64,000 nucleotides of DNA. Origin: Nonlabens dokdonensis DSW-6. GTDB taxonomy: Bacteria; Bacteroidota; Bacteroidia; Flavobacteriales; Flavobacteriaceae. Where the stretch lies: NCBI RefSeq assembly GCF_000332115.1, contig NC_020156.1, positions 1,302,001 to 1,366,000 of the forward strand, in the 5' to 3' direction. This document shows, one piece after another, positions 1-9,345 of the stretch (the stretch's first letter is position 1; each line of letters opens with the position of its first letter). A program made the translations under genes and the position numbers. The notes beneath the pieces were generated by a model. The model had not been told where the DNA came from, searched no databases, and saw only the letters and a program-made list of their open reading frames with translations.

Positions 1-430
1 CTGGACAATTGAGAGGCGTTTTCCATTCTATAATAAAATTAGATCCTGTTCCACCAGAAATATCTAGCTCTTCAATTATTATTTCGGTGGTTTCTAAAGG
101 CGCGAGATAGATAGTTTGATTAAAGTAATTTCTCAACGATGTACCTTCCGTATCAAAATACTCTGCTCTTAAAAGATAAATTGTGTCTGTTTCACTTTTG
201 TTTCTCATGCTAACGGTAGTGGTCAAATTGCTTTTAACATGTTCTGTCCGGTTGTAAATTTGAGAATAAACTGATAAATAAGATTTACCATACTCTAGGG
301 AATCTAGAGCTGATATATCAATAGCTCTCTTAGACCAGTTTTCAGGATTTATAGAACTTAATTCTTTCTGTTCTTCACAACTAGATAATATGATCATTAC
401 TAGTATGAATAAAAAACTCCATTTCTTCAT
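1..430 (-). CDS. DUF3124-like lipoprotein, C-terminus cut by window edge
   Basis: An open frame starts at the ATG at 428-430 and runs off the left edge without a stop (143 codons visible). It begins MKKWSFLFILVMIILSSCEE, a lipoprotein signal peptide with a lipobox ending in Cys18. Downstream, YLSVYSQIY, a TTTVSMRNKS strand, the YFDTEG turn, APLETTEIIIEE and SGGTGSNFIIEW follow the order of conserved blocks I associate with DUF3124. The protein is probably anchored in the envelope; its function is unknown. It is divergent from the DUF2975 operon, and the 169-base gap holds that operon's operators. The family call rests on recalled motif order, not a search. Confidence 0.75.
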   Translation of the reverse strand, partial: MKKWSFLFILVMIILSSCEEQKELSSINPENWSKRAIDISALDSLEYGKSYLSVYSQIYNRTEHVKSNLTTTVSMRNKSETDTIYLLRAEYFDTEGTSLRNYFNQTIYLAPLETTEIIIEELDISGGTGSNFIIEWKTPLNCP

Positions 431-547
431 TGTTTCCCATTATATTAATGTGAAAATAAAGATACTCAAACGAATTGCATTAGCATATTATAAATCGATC
501 TATAAAATTTTTATTTCATAAATAAATCTTTTGCAATATATAAAATT

Positions 548-594
548 ATCGAAAAACAATAATTTTATATATATTTGTTATCGTTAAACAATAA
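548..594 (+). promoter_or_regulatory. tandem operator-like dyads overlapping a promoter
   Basis: Two copies of TTATCG-N5-CAATAA lie at 546-562 and 578-594. Each is an imperfect inverted repeat (TTATYG/CRATAA), and they are 32 bases apart, close to three helical turns. The second ends 5 bases before the ATG at 600. Between them TATATTTG at 570-577 matches the Bacteroidota TAnnTTTG box; no good upstream TTG element is seen. The likely ligand, by inference, is the XRE regulator encoded third in the operon (1646-1855). Confidence 0.5.
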
Positions 595-599
595 TTTTT

Positions 600-1139
600 A
601 TGAAAATAAGCTGGCTTAGTACACTTAGAGCGATTATGACTCTAGTTTATTTTTTTGCATGGTTATCGGCTATTGGTGCGCCCATTTCAATAATCTTATT
701 TAGTTCTGGCGTGGAATCTGCTTTTGAAAGTTTAGGCATTAAAATTTATAATGTTCATTGGACATTTTATGGGGTTCTAGCTCTATCTATAATCGGTTAT
801 TGGTTATTTCTGGCTATGATTCATCATTTGAGAAAAGCTTCTTACCGAATCACTCCTTATAGATTTATGGACACACGAATTGAAAGACATTTTTATTATG
901 CTGGTCTTTTTTGTGTGGTAGGCTCACTAGTTACGAAGGTTCCTGCTGTTATCTACAAGTATACTACTATGGCGATTGTAAAATCAAATAAGATCTTGCT
1001 CAACGATGTTTCTATAGACTTCGGTTTCTCATTTGATTCTTTTATGGTAATCCTTGCGTTTGGAATCTTCTTAATCATCATCTCAAAAATTATCAAACAG
1101 TCGATTTTAATCCAAGAAGAAAATGACTTAACCATTTAA
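600..1139 (+). CDS. DUF2975 family membrane protein (first copy)
   Basis: This 179-residue protein has about four hydrophobic segments (near residues 10-35, 55-76, 98-118 and 145-165) and ends in EENDLTI, the charged tail typical of DUF2975 proteins. It should be an inner-membrane protein of unknown role. In many bacteria DUF2975 genes sit beside a small Cro/CI-type regulator, as here. The next DUF2975-like gene begins 2 bases after the stop, so the three genes are probably one transcript. Operator-like dyads lie directly upstream. The start is supported by the promoter box at 570-577. The family assignment is fairly firm; the function is not known. Confidence 0.75.
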   Translation: MKISWLSTLRAIMTLVYFFAWLSAIGAPISIILFSSGVESAFESLGIKIYNVHWTFYGVLALSIIGYWLFLAMIHHLRKASYRITPYRFMDTRIERHFYYAGLFCVVGSLVTKVPAVIYKYTTMAIVKSNKILLNDVSIDFGFSFDSFMVILAFGIFLIIISKIIKQSILIQEENDLTI

Positions 1140-1141
1140 GT

Positions 1142-1642
1142 ATGAAAAATAAAAGATACTTTGATCCTCTTACAATAAGTTTTACTTTACTTATTATAAT
1201 CGGTTCTACTATTACGATTTTATCTAGAGTTTCTAAACAAATACTTATTAGATATGACTTGATTAACACACAAAACACAACTACTAACTATTCACTGTTA
1301 GACTTATTTATTGGTAAAACAAATCCAACTACTCCTATAATTGAAATCGCTCCTAAAGCTATTTTCAATATCCTAATAATATATTCTGTCATTTGCTTTT
1401 ATAGGTTTATGGTTAAATCAAATAAAGGATTGCTGTTTTCTAATTATTCGTTTCGATTATGGAATCAAATCAAAATAATTTACATTTTGATGAGTATTTC
1501 TGCCGTAATTCTTAGTCTTATAGGTTTGGAATTCCTTCCTTATGTTATTATATATGGTTTTGTAGGTGCGATCGCTCATTCGTTTAGCAAAATTTTCAAA
1601 GAATCGAGTATTATAAAGTCTGAAAATGATCTAACTATATAG
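1142..1642 (+). CDS. DUF2975 family membrane protein (second copy)
   Basis: This 166-residue protein has about four predicted membrane segments and ends in KSENDLTI, almost the same tail as the gene before it (EENDLTI). The two look like diverged tandem paralogues; the first and third hydrophobic segments differ, so they are not a recent duplication. It is separated from its neighbours by 2 bases upstream and 3 bases downstream, which argues for translational coupling with the regulator at 1646. The role is unknown; a membrane sensor or regulated membrane partner of the XRE protein is inference only. Confidence 0.7.
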   Translation: MKNKRYFDPLTISFTLLIIIGSTITILSRVSKQILIRYDLINTQNTTTNYSLLDLFIGKTNPTTPIIEIAPKAIFNILIIYSVICFYRFMVKSNKGLLFSNYSFRLWNQIKIIYILMSISAVILSLIGLEFLPYVIIYGFVGAIAHSFSKIFKESSIIKSENDLTI

Positions 1643-1645
1643 CTC

Positions 1646-1855
1646 ATGCCTATCTACATCAATCTAGACAATATGCTCGAGCAAAAAGGTATGAGAAGCA
1701 ATGAGCTTGCTGAAATTATAGGAATCACCACTGCAAATCTATCTATTCTTAAAACAGGAAAAGCAAAAGCAGTGCGCTTCTCCACTCTTGAAGCCATTTG
1801 TGAAGCTTTGGAATGTCAACCTGGAGATATACTAGAGTATCGAAGAGAAAACTGA
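1646..1855 (+). CDS. small XRE/Cro-type transcriptional regulator (YozG-like)
   Basis: This 69-residue protein is almost entirely a helix-turn-helix domain. NELAEIIGITTANLSILKTG forms the HTH (about residues 19-38), and LEAICEALECQPGDILEY is the closing helix typical of small Cro/CI regulators of the YozG type. There is no effector or dimerisation extension. It is the last gene of the DUF2975 operon and the obvious candidate to bind the dyads at 546-594, giving autoregulation. That binding is inferred from gene order and operator symmetry. The palindrome copy at 1885-1900 lies 30 bases downstream. Confidence 0.85.
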   Translation: MPIYINLDNMLEQKGMRSNELAEIIGITTANLSILKTGKAKAVRFSTLEAICEALECQPGDILEYRREN

Positions 1856-1884
1856 ACCATTATCATAAAGGTGGGAACTTATTT

Positions 1885-1900
1885 CGCTTTCGCGAAAGCG
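1885..1900. repeat. CGCTTTCGCGAAAGCG palindrome, copy 1 (intergenic)
   Basis: Perfect 16-base palindrome, 30 bases after the XRE gene. No T-run follows, so it is not a standard terminator. Confidence 0.95.
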
Positions 1901-1961
1901 GAAACTTCATACATTTTAAACAGGTAAAACATCCAGACTTCAGTAATTAGAAAAAAGCATT

Positions 1962-1978
1962 TTAGACAAAAAGTCTAA
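1962..1978. promoter_or_regulatory. inverted repeat upstream of the ankyrin gene
   Basis: TTAGAC-AAAAA-GTCTAA is a perfect 6+6 dyad with a 5-base spacer, about 110 bases before the ankyrin gene. The half-site and spacer geometry resemble the 6-5-6 dyads at 546-594, but the half-site sequence differs. A regulator binding site is possible; a small hairpin is the alternative. Confidence 0.35.
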
Positions 1979-2089
1979 CTGGGTTCTAAAACGATTACGA
2001 TAGTTGTATGAAGAGCAATAAAAATCCATCAACTAAATTCCAAAAGGTTTTAAACGATAGTGTTATATTAGCAATTCTTAAAACCTAAA

Positions 2090-2518
2090 ATGATGAAAAA
2101 AGTTCTTTTAATTCTCGCTTTAATTGTTGCTGGAACGGCGACTGCTCAAGACCTAACTAGAGAGATGACTATCGCACTGAAAAATGATAGCCCTAGAGAC
2201 CTTGAAGTTTTAATTAATGATGCTAACAAAAACGAATGTTTTCAAGCTGGAACAAGAAAATCAACCCTTTTACAATTGGCCGTTCAAATGAATAGCGGTG
2301 ATGTTATCGCGTATTTGGTTGATCGAGCAAAAGTTGATGTTGACCAAGCGTGCAACGACAACACACCACTCATGTGGGCTGCAAAAATGGGCAGAGCAAA
2401 TACAATTGAATTATTGCTTGAGGCTGGTGCAGATAAATCAACTAAAGTTGATGGTAAAACTGCTTTAGATCTAGCTATTGCAAATGGTAATCAAAGATCT
2501 ATCGAATTATTAAAATAA
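2090..2518 (+). CDS. secreted ankyrin-repeat protein
   Basis: This 142-residue protein starts with a signal peptide (MMKKVLLILALIVAGTATAQ, cleavage likely after the Ala-Thr-Ala). The mature part has about three ankyrin repeats, for example the unit around NTPLMWAAKMGRANTIELLLEAGAD followed by DGKTALDLAIANG. Ankyrin repeats mediate protein-protein contacts; no enzymatic domain is present. The protein probably acts in the periplasm. Two adjacent ATGs (2090 and 2093) are both possible starts. A strong terminator follows at 2565-2594, so it looks monocistronic. Confidence 0.85.
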   Translation: MMKKVLLILALIVAGTATAQDLTREMTIALKNDSPRDLEVLINDANKNECFQAGTRKSTLLQLAVQMNSGDVIAYLVDRAKVDVDQACNDNTPLMWAAKMGRANTIELLLEAGADKSTKVDGKTALDLAIANGNQRSIELLK

Positions 2519-2564
2519 AATGACAAGTGGCTAATTAACAGTCATTGTCATAAATTACATACAT

Positions 2565-2594
2565 AGCCTGCAAATTCATTTTTGCAGGCTTTTT
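2565..2594 (+). terminator. Rho-independent terminator after the ankyrin gene
   Basis: AGCCTGCAAA pairs perfectly with TTTGCAGGCT around a 6-base loop, followed by a T-run. Confidence 0.85.
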
Positions 2595-2726
2595 ATATGT
2601 AGATTTTATAGGAAATTGATCTTTACTAAAAGAGTATACCTTTGTCAAGTTTGATTTGTTTCATTATCATGTGAAAGGATACTGACATCAGTTAGCTTGA
2701 TTGTAGCTATCAATAAATAAACGTAT

Positions 2727-2760
2727 AAAAAAAGTCTCCATCATAAGATGAAGACTTTTT
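2727..2760 (-). terminator. terminator of the atpD-atpC transcript
   Basis: AAGTCTCCATC (2732-2742) pairs with GATGAAGACTT (2747-2757) with one G-U and a 4-base loop. The A-run at 2727-2733 gives a U-tract when read on the minus strand, just after the atpC stop. Confidence 0.8.
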
Positions 2761-2785
2761 GTAGTATTGGTTTGTAATTAAAAGC

Positions 2786-3061
2786 CTAGTCTGCTAAAAC
2801 GATCGCTTTATTATCTTTCATTTCTAAAACTCCTCCAGTAATAGCAAAATTTGTCGTTCCATCTTCTTTCTTAAATAAAGACACGACAGACTCATCTAAC
2901 TCTACATTACCAAATATTTTAACTGACCCAGTAGTAAGAAGAGATACCACAGGTGCGTGATTATCTAGCATTTGAAACTGACCGTTAATACCAGGAACAG
3001 AAACTGATTCTACTTGACCACTAAAAAGTGTCATCTCTGGAGTTACTATTTCTAAAATCAT
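2786..3061 (-). CDS. atpC: F1F0 ATP synthase epsilon subunit, short form
   Basis: The protein is 91 residues: MILEIVTPEMTLFSGQVESVSVPGINGQFQ and the LDNHAPVVSLLTTG segment are the classic N-terminal beta-sandwich of epsilon, which contacts gamma and the c-ring. The usual epsilon subunit is about 130-140 residues and ends in two helices that inhibit ATP hydrolysis. Here the frame stops after the beta domain, so the inhibitory C-terminal helices are absent. Short forms are, from memory, common in Bacteroidota. It lies 74 bases downstream of atpD and shares its terminator. The rest of the atp operon is not beside it. Confidence 0.93.
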   Translation of the reverse strand: MILEIVTPEMTLFSGQVESVSVPGINGQFQMLDNHAPVVSLLTTGSVKIFGNVELDESVVSLFKKEDGTTNFAITGGVLEMKDNKAIVLAD

Positions 3062-3135
3062 TTTTTATCTAGTTTTCAGTTGCAGTTTTCAGTCTCAGTA
3101 AAACTGATTACTGACACTGCACCTGTTTACTTATT
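3062..3135. repeat. CAGT/ACTG-rich spacer between atpD and atpC
   Basis: The 74-base spacer is built from many CAGT and ACTG words, including CAGTTTT/AAAACTG arms able to fold into a hairpin. It looks like degenerate simple-sequence DNA. A role in setting the epsilon:beta ratio is speculative. Confidence 0.4.
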
Positions 3136-4659
<1,524 letters not shown>

Positions 4660-4817
4660 TTAAAACTTAAAAAGATACAACTTTTAACGGCTGTTTTTCG
4701 TCGTGCAAAGATACTGCTTTCCTCTTTATAAAAACATGGAGTTTTTTATTTTTTTTAATTCTTAAATGCGATCCCTTTCAAATCAATTGTAACGAGAGGT
4801 ATGTAGGTTATTGTTCT

Positions 4818-4833
4818 CGCTTTCGCGAAAGCG
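4818..4833. repeat. CGCTTTCGCGAAAGCG palindrome, copy 2 (intergenic)
   Basis: Perfect 16-base palindrome between the glmS terminator and the atpD start. Confidence 0.95.
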
Positions 4834-4838
4834 TAAAT

Positions 4839-4870
4839 CAAAAAAGTCACTTCGTTAAGAAATGACTTTT
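4839..4870 (-). terminator. terminator downstream of glmS
   Basis: AAAAGTCA (4842-4849) pairs with TGACTTTT (4863-4870), extended by TTC/GAA across one mismatch. The A-run gives a U-tract on the minus strand just after the glmS stop. Confidence 0.75.
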
Positions 4871-4895
4871 AATTATCTAATTATATGAATAGGTA

Positions 4896-6743
4896 TTACT
4901 CGACAGTAACACTTTTTGCCAAATTACGTGGCTGATCTACATTTTTACCTAACTTGACCGCTATATGGTAAGACAACAACTGCAATGGTATTGTAGTCAG
5001 AAGTGGAGTCATAAACTCGATAGTTTCTGGAACTTCAATCACATGATCTGCAAGGTTTCTTACATCCACATCTCCTTCAGTAACTATTCCAATAATCTTC
5101 CCACTACGTGACTTGATCTCTTGAATATTACTTACCACCTTTTCATAATGTCCCTTTTTTGTAGCAATAACCACTACAGGCATTTGCTCATCAATAAGCG
5201 CAATAGGACCGTGTTTCATCTCTGCAGCAGGATATCCTTCTGCATGGATATAGCTGATTTCTTTTAATTTTAAAGCACCTTCTAAGGCTACAGGGAAGTT
5301 AAAGCCACGTCCTAAATAAAGACAGTTTTTTGCGTCTTTATAGATTTCTGCCACTTTCTCAATATGTTCATTTGAGGTTAAAGCCTCTGCAACTTTCTCT
5401 GGTATAGTCTCTAACTCGTTCAGATAGGTATGAAAGTCACTTGTTGAGATCTTACCTTTCTTCTTAGCAAGCTGTAAAGCTATTAATGTAAGCACTGTAA
5501 TTTGTGTCGTGAAAGCCTTAGTAGACGCTACACCTATTTCAGGTCCTGCGTGAGTATATGCTCCTGCATGAGTCTCTCTAGAAATAGAGCTTCCCACTAC
5601 GTTGCATACACCAAAAACAAAAGCGCCACTTTCCTTAGCCAACTTAATAGCTGCCATCGTATCTGCTGTTTCACCACTTTGTGAAATTGCTATCAGTACA
5701 TCTTCTTTATCAATTACAGGATTGCGGTATCTGAATTCAGAAGCATATTCTACCTCAACTGGTATTCTTGCCAGCTCTTCAAAAACATACTCGGCTACAA
5801 GACCTGCATGCCACGAAGTACCACAAGCTACGATAATAATGCGTTTTGCATTTAAAAATTTATCAATATGGTCGTCTATTCCAGCCATTTTAATAAGACC
5901 TTGATCTACAAGCATACGACCTCTAAATGTATCACGTATGGCATCCGGCTGCTCATAAATCTCCTTAAGCATGAAATGATCGTAACCACCCTTTTCAATT
6001 TGCTCTAGATTCATTTGTAACTCTTGTACATACGGATCTACTAAGGAATCGTCATGAATTTTTCTCACCTTCATTTCTTTGTGAGTACGTACCACTGCCA
6101 TCTCTCCATCTTCTAGATAAATTGCATTTTTAGTAAATTCTAAAAAAGGACTTGCGTCGCTGGCAATGAAAAATTCATCTTCACCTACACCTATTGCTAG
6201 TGGAGACCCTAGTCTAGCCACTACAATTTCATTGGGCTTTCTACGATCAAAAACAGCAATTGCATAGGCACCTATTGTTTGATTTAATGCAATTTGAACT
6301 GCTTTACCTAATTTTACACCTTCCTTTCTTTGTACATCTTCGATCAAGTTTACGAGAACCTCGGTATCTGTATCTGATTGAAAGGAATAACCTCTATTTT
6401 TAAGTTCTTGCTTTAATGGCTCATAATTTTCTATGATACCATTATGTATAATTACGAGATCACCACTATTAGAAAAATGAGGATGTGAGTTCACATCATT
6501 AGGTACTCCATGAGTTGCCCACCTAGTGTGACCTATTGCAATAGTTCCTTCAGTTGAAATATCAGCTTCAATTTTGGATTCTAAGTCTGCAACTTTTCCT
6601 TTGGTTTTACTAAATCTAAGCTCCTTTCCATCATAAATGGCGATACCTGCACTATCATAACCTCGATATTCCAGTCTTTTTAGACCGTTTAAAACAATAG
6701 GGTATGCTTTACGATGCCCTATGTAACCTACGATTCCACACAT
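4896..6743 (-). CDS. glmS: glutamine-fructose-6-phosphate aminotransferase
   Basis: This 615-residue enzyme makes glucosamine-6-phosphate from fructose-6-phosphate and glutamine, the first step to UDP-GlcNAc for peptidoglycan and lipid A. Cys2 of MCGIVGYIG is the N-terminal nucleophile of the glutaminase domain, with GHTRWATHG and HNGIIENY motifs following. Two SIS sugar-isomerase domains follow (ISQSGETADT; GRGFNFPVALEGALKLKE), and the end NLAKSVTVE is the canonical C-terminus. The DUF4270 gene lies 12 bases upstream on the same strand, so readthrough from it is likely. No glmS ribozyme is expected or seen. Confidence 0.98.
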   Translation of the reverse strand: MCGIVGYIGHRKAYPIVLNGLKRLEYRGYDSAGIAIYDGKELRFSKTKGKVADLESKIEADISTEGTIAIGHTRWATHGVPNDVNSHPHFSNSGDLVIIHNGIIENYEPLKQELKNRGYSFQSDTDTEVLVNLIEDVQRKEGVKLGKAVQIALNQTIGAYAIAVFDRRKPNEIVVARLGSPLAIGVGEDEFFIASDASPFLEFTKNAIYLEDGEMAVVRTHKEMKVRKIHDDSLVDPYVQELQMNLEQIEKGGYDHFMLKEIYEQPDAIRDTFRGRMLVDQGLIKMAGIDDHIDKFLNAKRIIIVACGTSWHAGLVAEYVFEELARIPVEVEYASEFRYRNPVIDKEDVLIAISQSGETADTMAAIKLAKESGAFVFGVCNVVGSSISRETHAGAYTHAGPEIGVASTKAFTTQITVLTLIALQLAKKKGKISTSDFHTYLNELETIPEKVAEALTSNEHIEKVAEIYKDAKNCLYLGRGFNFPVALEGALKLKEISYIHAEGYPAAEMKHGPIALIDEQMPVVVIATKKGHYEKVVSNIQEIKSRSGKIIGIVTEGDVDVRNLADHVIEVPETIEFMTPLLTTIPLQLLSYHIAVKLGKNVDQPRNLAKSVTVE

Positions 6744-6755
6744 ATTGTATAATTG

Positions 6756-8405
6756 TTAATTGGTTGTTTCTGAATAAAAGACTTTTAATTTAGGCCTTTT
6801 GCTTAATATAGGGGATAAATTTCCATGAATTACAGTCCCTTCATGCGAGATGGCAGCGCTTAAAGGTATGATATTAGGCTCAATAGTGCTACCACCTTGA
6901 TTTAACACTTCATTGTTACCAATCAACGAAACATTTTGGCTTACCGCGATTCCTAAACGATTATTCTGGATGTTTCCGGCTAAAATATCATTCAAGTGCT
7001 GCGTTAATCTGATACGGTATTTTATGTCAACACTACCATCATCATTGGTAATTCGTTCTAATCTACCTAAATGAGATAGGTTTGCAAGTAAGGGATCAGT
7101 TAATGCGTTAGTAATTACATAGTCAGATAACAAAGTGTTAGTATCATAATCGTAAATAATGATTCTTTCTGGTTCATTCTCACCTTGATCATCTACAGGA
7201 AGATTAACGTAAAAATCGATATACGCTTCATTTATTATCCATTGATTTTGTATTACATTGGTCAGTATCGGAGATTCACCATCTACATCATTTGTCGCTT
7301 GTCCAAAAAGCTCTACAACAGCAACTGAACCAGCACCTCCTTTTAGAAAAGTATTTTCTGCACCATTTAAAGGGTCATTTGAGGCGGCTATATTTGCCAA
7401 AGCTTCAGGTGTAAACTCGTTATTAATAAAACCAACTCTAGCCCCATTGAAATTAAATCTTATATCTGATTGAGGGTTTGCAATAAAATCGTCTGTTTGA
7501 CCATCTTCATCAAAATCGTTTACATCAATAGAATCAGATTGAATAGTGACGATAATACTTGCCTCATTTAAGTTTAAATGAACAAGGTTACCAGCACCAG
7601 TCACTCCATTTACTTTAAAGTAAACTCCTCTAAAATAATCTCGGAATATATTATTATTCGCTAATTCAGATCTTATATCAGTAATTTCACCAGTAGCAGG
7701 ATCTGTAACAAAAAATATCTCTTTCCATCTTTCAGTTTCTACGTCGCTAAAAGATCTTCTATATCTAGGTGATAAACGTTCGATAGTATCCGTAACAGAC
7801 ATACCATTTACAATATTATCCTCGGTAACAACTTCTTCTAAAGGACTGGGAAGGAAGTCATTGTCACTATACAATAACTCACCCAAGTTATTTTCTATTT
7901 CGTTATCAAAATTAGAATAATAAACAGCTGTTTCAGAAATGTTATCAGGATCAAAACTGTTTAGGAAATAATTGCTCCTGTAAAGTTCTATTTGAATAGA
8001 TTGATTTCCATAGAGAGAATCAAGTTCATAAATAGTTTGATCAGTAGAAGATTGAGAAATAACAGTAGAAAAATAAGGTATATCTATCTTTATATCTACC
8101 AGCTCTACATTAAAACCTATATCAGGATTTTGAAACCCTAAGTTTAACTCAGAAACAAAACTATACGTAGAGTTACCATAAACTGGATCTTCATAAAACC
8201 CAAAGGGCATTGATGGAAAATTATTAGTTTGTACCGGATTAACCGGAGCGCTATAAGTCTTTACATCAAACTCAGCCTCTTTAATTATATTCTCAGGATC
8301 TTCTCCTAGAAAATTACTTCCTAGAGGAGTCAATTCATTTTCACAGGACACCACTCCTAAAATAACTGCAATTATAATCGCAGCATTACATAACATTTTT
8401 TTCAT
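6756..8405 (-). CDS. DUF4270 lipoprotein
   Basis: This 549-residue protein begins with a lipoprotein signal peptide (VILGVVSC lipobox, Cys21) and then ENELTPLGSNFLGED, the start I associate with DUF4270 proteins of Bacteroidota. The rest is beta-rich with many Asn and Asp and no catalytic motif. It should be an outer-membrane-associated lipoprotein of unknown function. It lies between the glycogen-synthase-like gene (3 bases upstream) and glmS (12 bases downstream), so the three probably form one operon. Sugar or envelope metabolism is suggested by context only. Confidence 0.8.
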   Translation of the reverse strand: MKKMLCNAAIIIAVILGVVSCENELTPLGSNFLGEDPENIIKEAEFDVKTYSAPVNPVQTNNFPSMPFGFYEDPVYGNSTYSFVSELNLGFQNPDIGFNVELVDIKIDIPYFSTVISQSSTDQTIYELDSLYGNQSIQIELYRSNYFLNSFDPDNISETAVYYSNFDNEIENNLGELLYSDNDFLPSPLEEVVTEDNIVNGMSVTDTIERLSPRYRRSFSDVETERWKEIFFVTDPATGEITDIRSELANNNIFRDYFRGVYFKVNGVTGAGNLVHLNLNEASIIVTIQSDSIDVNDFDEDGQTDDFIANPQSDIRFNFNGARVGFINNEFTPEALANIAASNDPLNGAENTFLKGGAGSVAVVELFGQATNDVDGESPILTNVIQNQWIINEAYIDFYVNLPVDDQGENEPERIIIYDYDTNTLLSDYVITNALTDPLLANLSHLGRLERITNDDGSVDIKYRIRLTQHLNDILAGNIQNNRLGIAVSQNVSLIGNNEVLNQGGSTIEPNIIPLSAAISHEGTVIHGNLSPILSKRPKLKVFYSETTN

Positions 8406-8408
8406 TTT

Positions 8409-9236
8409 TTAAGCTTCTTCTTTTTCGTTCAATACTTGATCAAGATAAAACTCTTCATATGCATCAGCAAACTCTTCTGGAGCGTAATACTTAAGAATAG
8501 GCTTATCTTCCTGCCCATCTATGTACGCATCAATTTCTGAATCCAGCTCCTCACTTCCTTTAATGATTGCGTCACTATATTTAATAGCACTCTTCATTAA
8601 GTTCACATAAGTAGGGTCTTCAAATTCAGCCAAAGCTTCTTCATCTAAAGCATCATATTGGAGTTTCTCCATCATGTCTTCATCTAACGATCCTTCAAAA
8701 GATTGATTGTAAATAGAAGTAACTATTTTACTTTCTTCAAATAATGGATCATTACCGTAATAATTTTTTAGGTAGAGCGGCAATAAACTTGCTAACCAGC
8801 CATGCACGTGAATGATGTCGGGAGCCCAATTTAATTTTTTCACTGTTTCGATAACTCCTTTGGCAAAAAAGATAGCACGTTCATCATTATCAGGAAATAG
8901 GTTTCCGTCTTCATCAGTTAAGGTTGCTTTTCTTTTAAAGTAATCTTCATTATCAATAAAGTAAACCTGCATACGCTCTTTAGGGATCGAAGCAACCTTT
9001 ATTATTAATGGCATATCAAGGTCATTAATAATTAAATTCATTCCGCTAAGACGTATTACCTCGTGCAGCTGGTGTCTTCTTTCATTGATGTTACCAAATC
9101 TAGGCATGAAAATACGAATCTGTCCACCGCGATCATTCACCATCTTAGGAGAAAAATAAGACATAGAAGACGCCTCTGTCTCAGGTAAATATGGTATAAC
9201 TTCAGATGATACGTATAAAACTCTTTTTTCCTTCAT
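8409..9236 (-). CDS. glycogen/starch synthase-like N-terminal domain, catalytically doubtful
   Basis: The 275-residue protein resembles the N-terminal Rossmann half of GT5 glycogen synthases: KRVLYVSSEVIPY at the start, RGGQIRIFMPRFG, and PDIIHVHGWLASLLPLYL near residue 140. Two things argue against glycogen synthase activity. The KxGGL nucleotide-sugar loop expected after the first strand is replaced by PETEASSMS. The whole C-terminal GT-B domain is missing (GlgA is usually about 480 residues). The tail is very acidic. Bacteroidota commonly carry this short form under the name glycogen synthase. It is divergent from panC and 3 bases before DUF4270. The true function is unknown. Confidence 0.75.
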   Translation of the reverse strand: MKEKRVLYVSSEVIPYLPETEASSMSYFSPKMVNDRGGQIRIFMPRFGNINERRHQLHEVIRLSGMNLIINDLDMPLIIKVASIPKERMQVYFIDNEDYFKRKATLTDEDGNLFPDNDERAIFFAKGVIETVKKLNWAPDIIHVHGWLASLLPLYLKNYYGNDPLFEESKIVTSIYNQSFEGSLDEDMMEKLQYDALDEEALAEFEDPTYVNLMKSAIKYSDAIIKGSEELDSEIDAYIDGQEDKPILKYYAPEEFADAYEEFYLDQVLNEKEEA

Positions 9237-9289
9237 AAATAAATATATTGTAGCCTAACTTTAAGCAAGTTGCAAAAATAAGCATTTTC

Positions 9290-9319
9290 TTGCAATTTGC
9301 TTCGTAAACCTTATGTTTG
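9290..9319 (+). promoter_or_regulatory. panC promoter
   Basis: TTG at 9290-9292, a 19-base spacer and TATGTTTG at 9312-9319 match the flavobacterial TTG-N17-23-TAnnTTTG consensus. Transcription would begin near 9325, which rules out the ATG at 9313 as the panC start. Confidence 0.65.
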
Positions 9320-9345
9320 TAGATCGTCTGATGTTAAATACTGTT

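Noticed and set aside
600..1855. DUF2975/XRE operon as a toxin-antitoxin module
   Set aside because: The small protein is a plain regulator, the membrane proteins are long polytopic proteins, and no known toxin family is recognised.
9313..9345. Longer panC start
   Set aside because: The ATG lies inside the TAnnTTTG promoter box.
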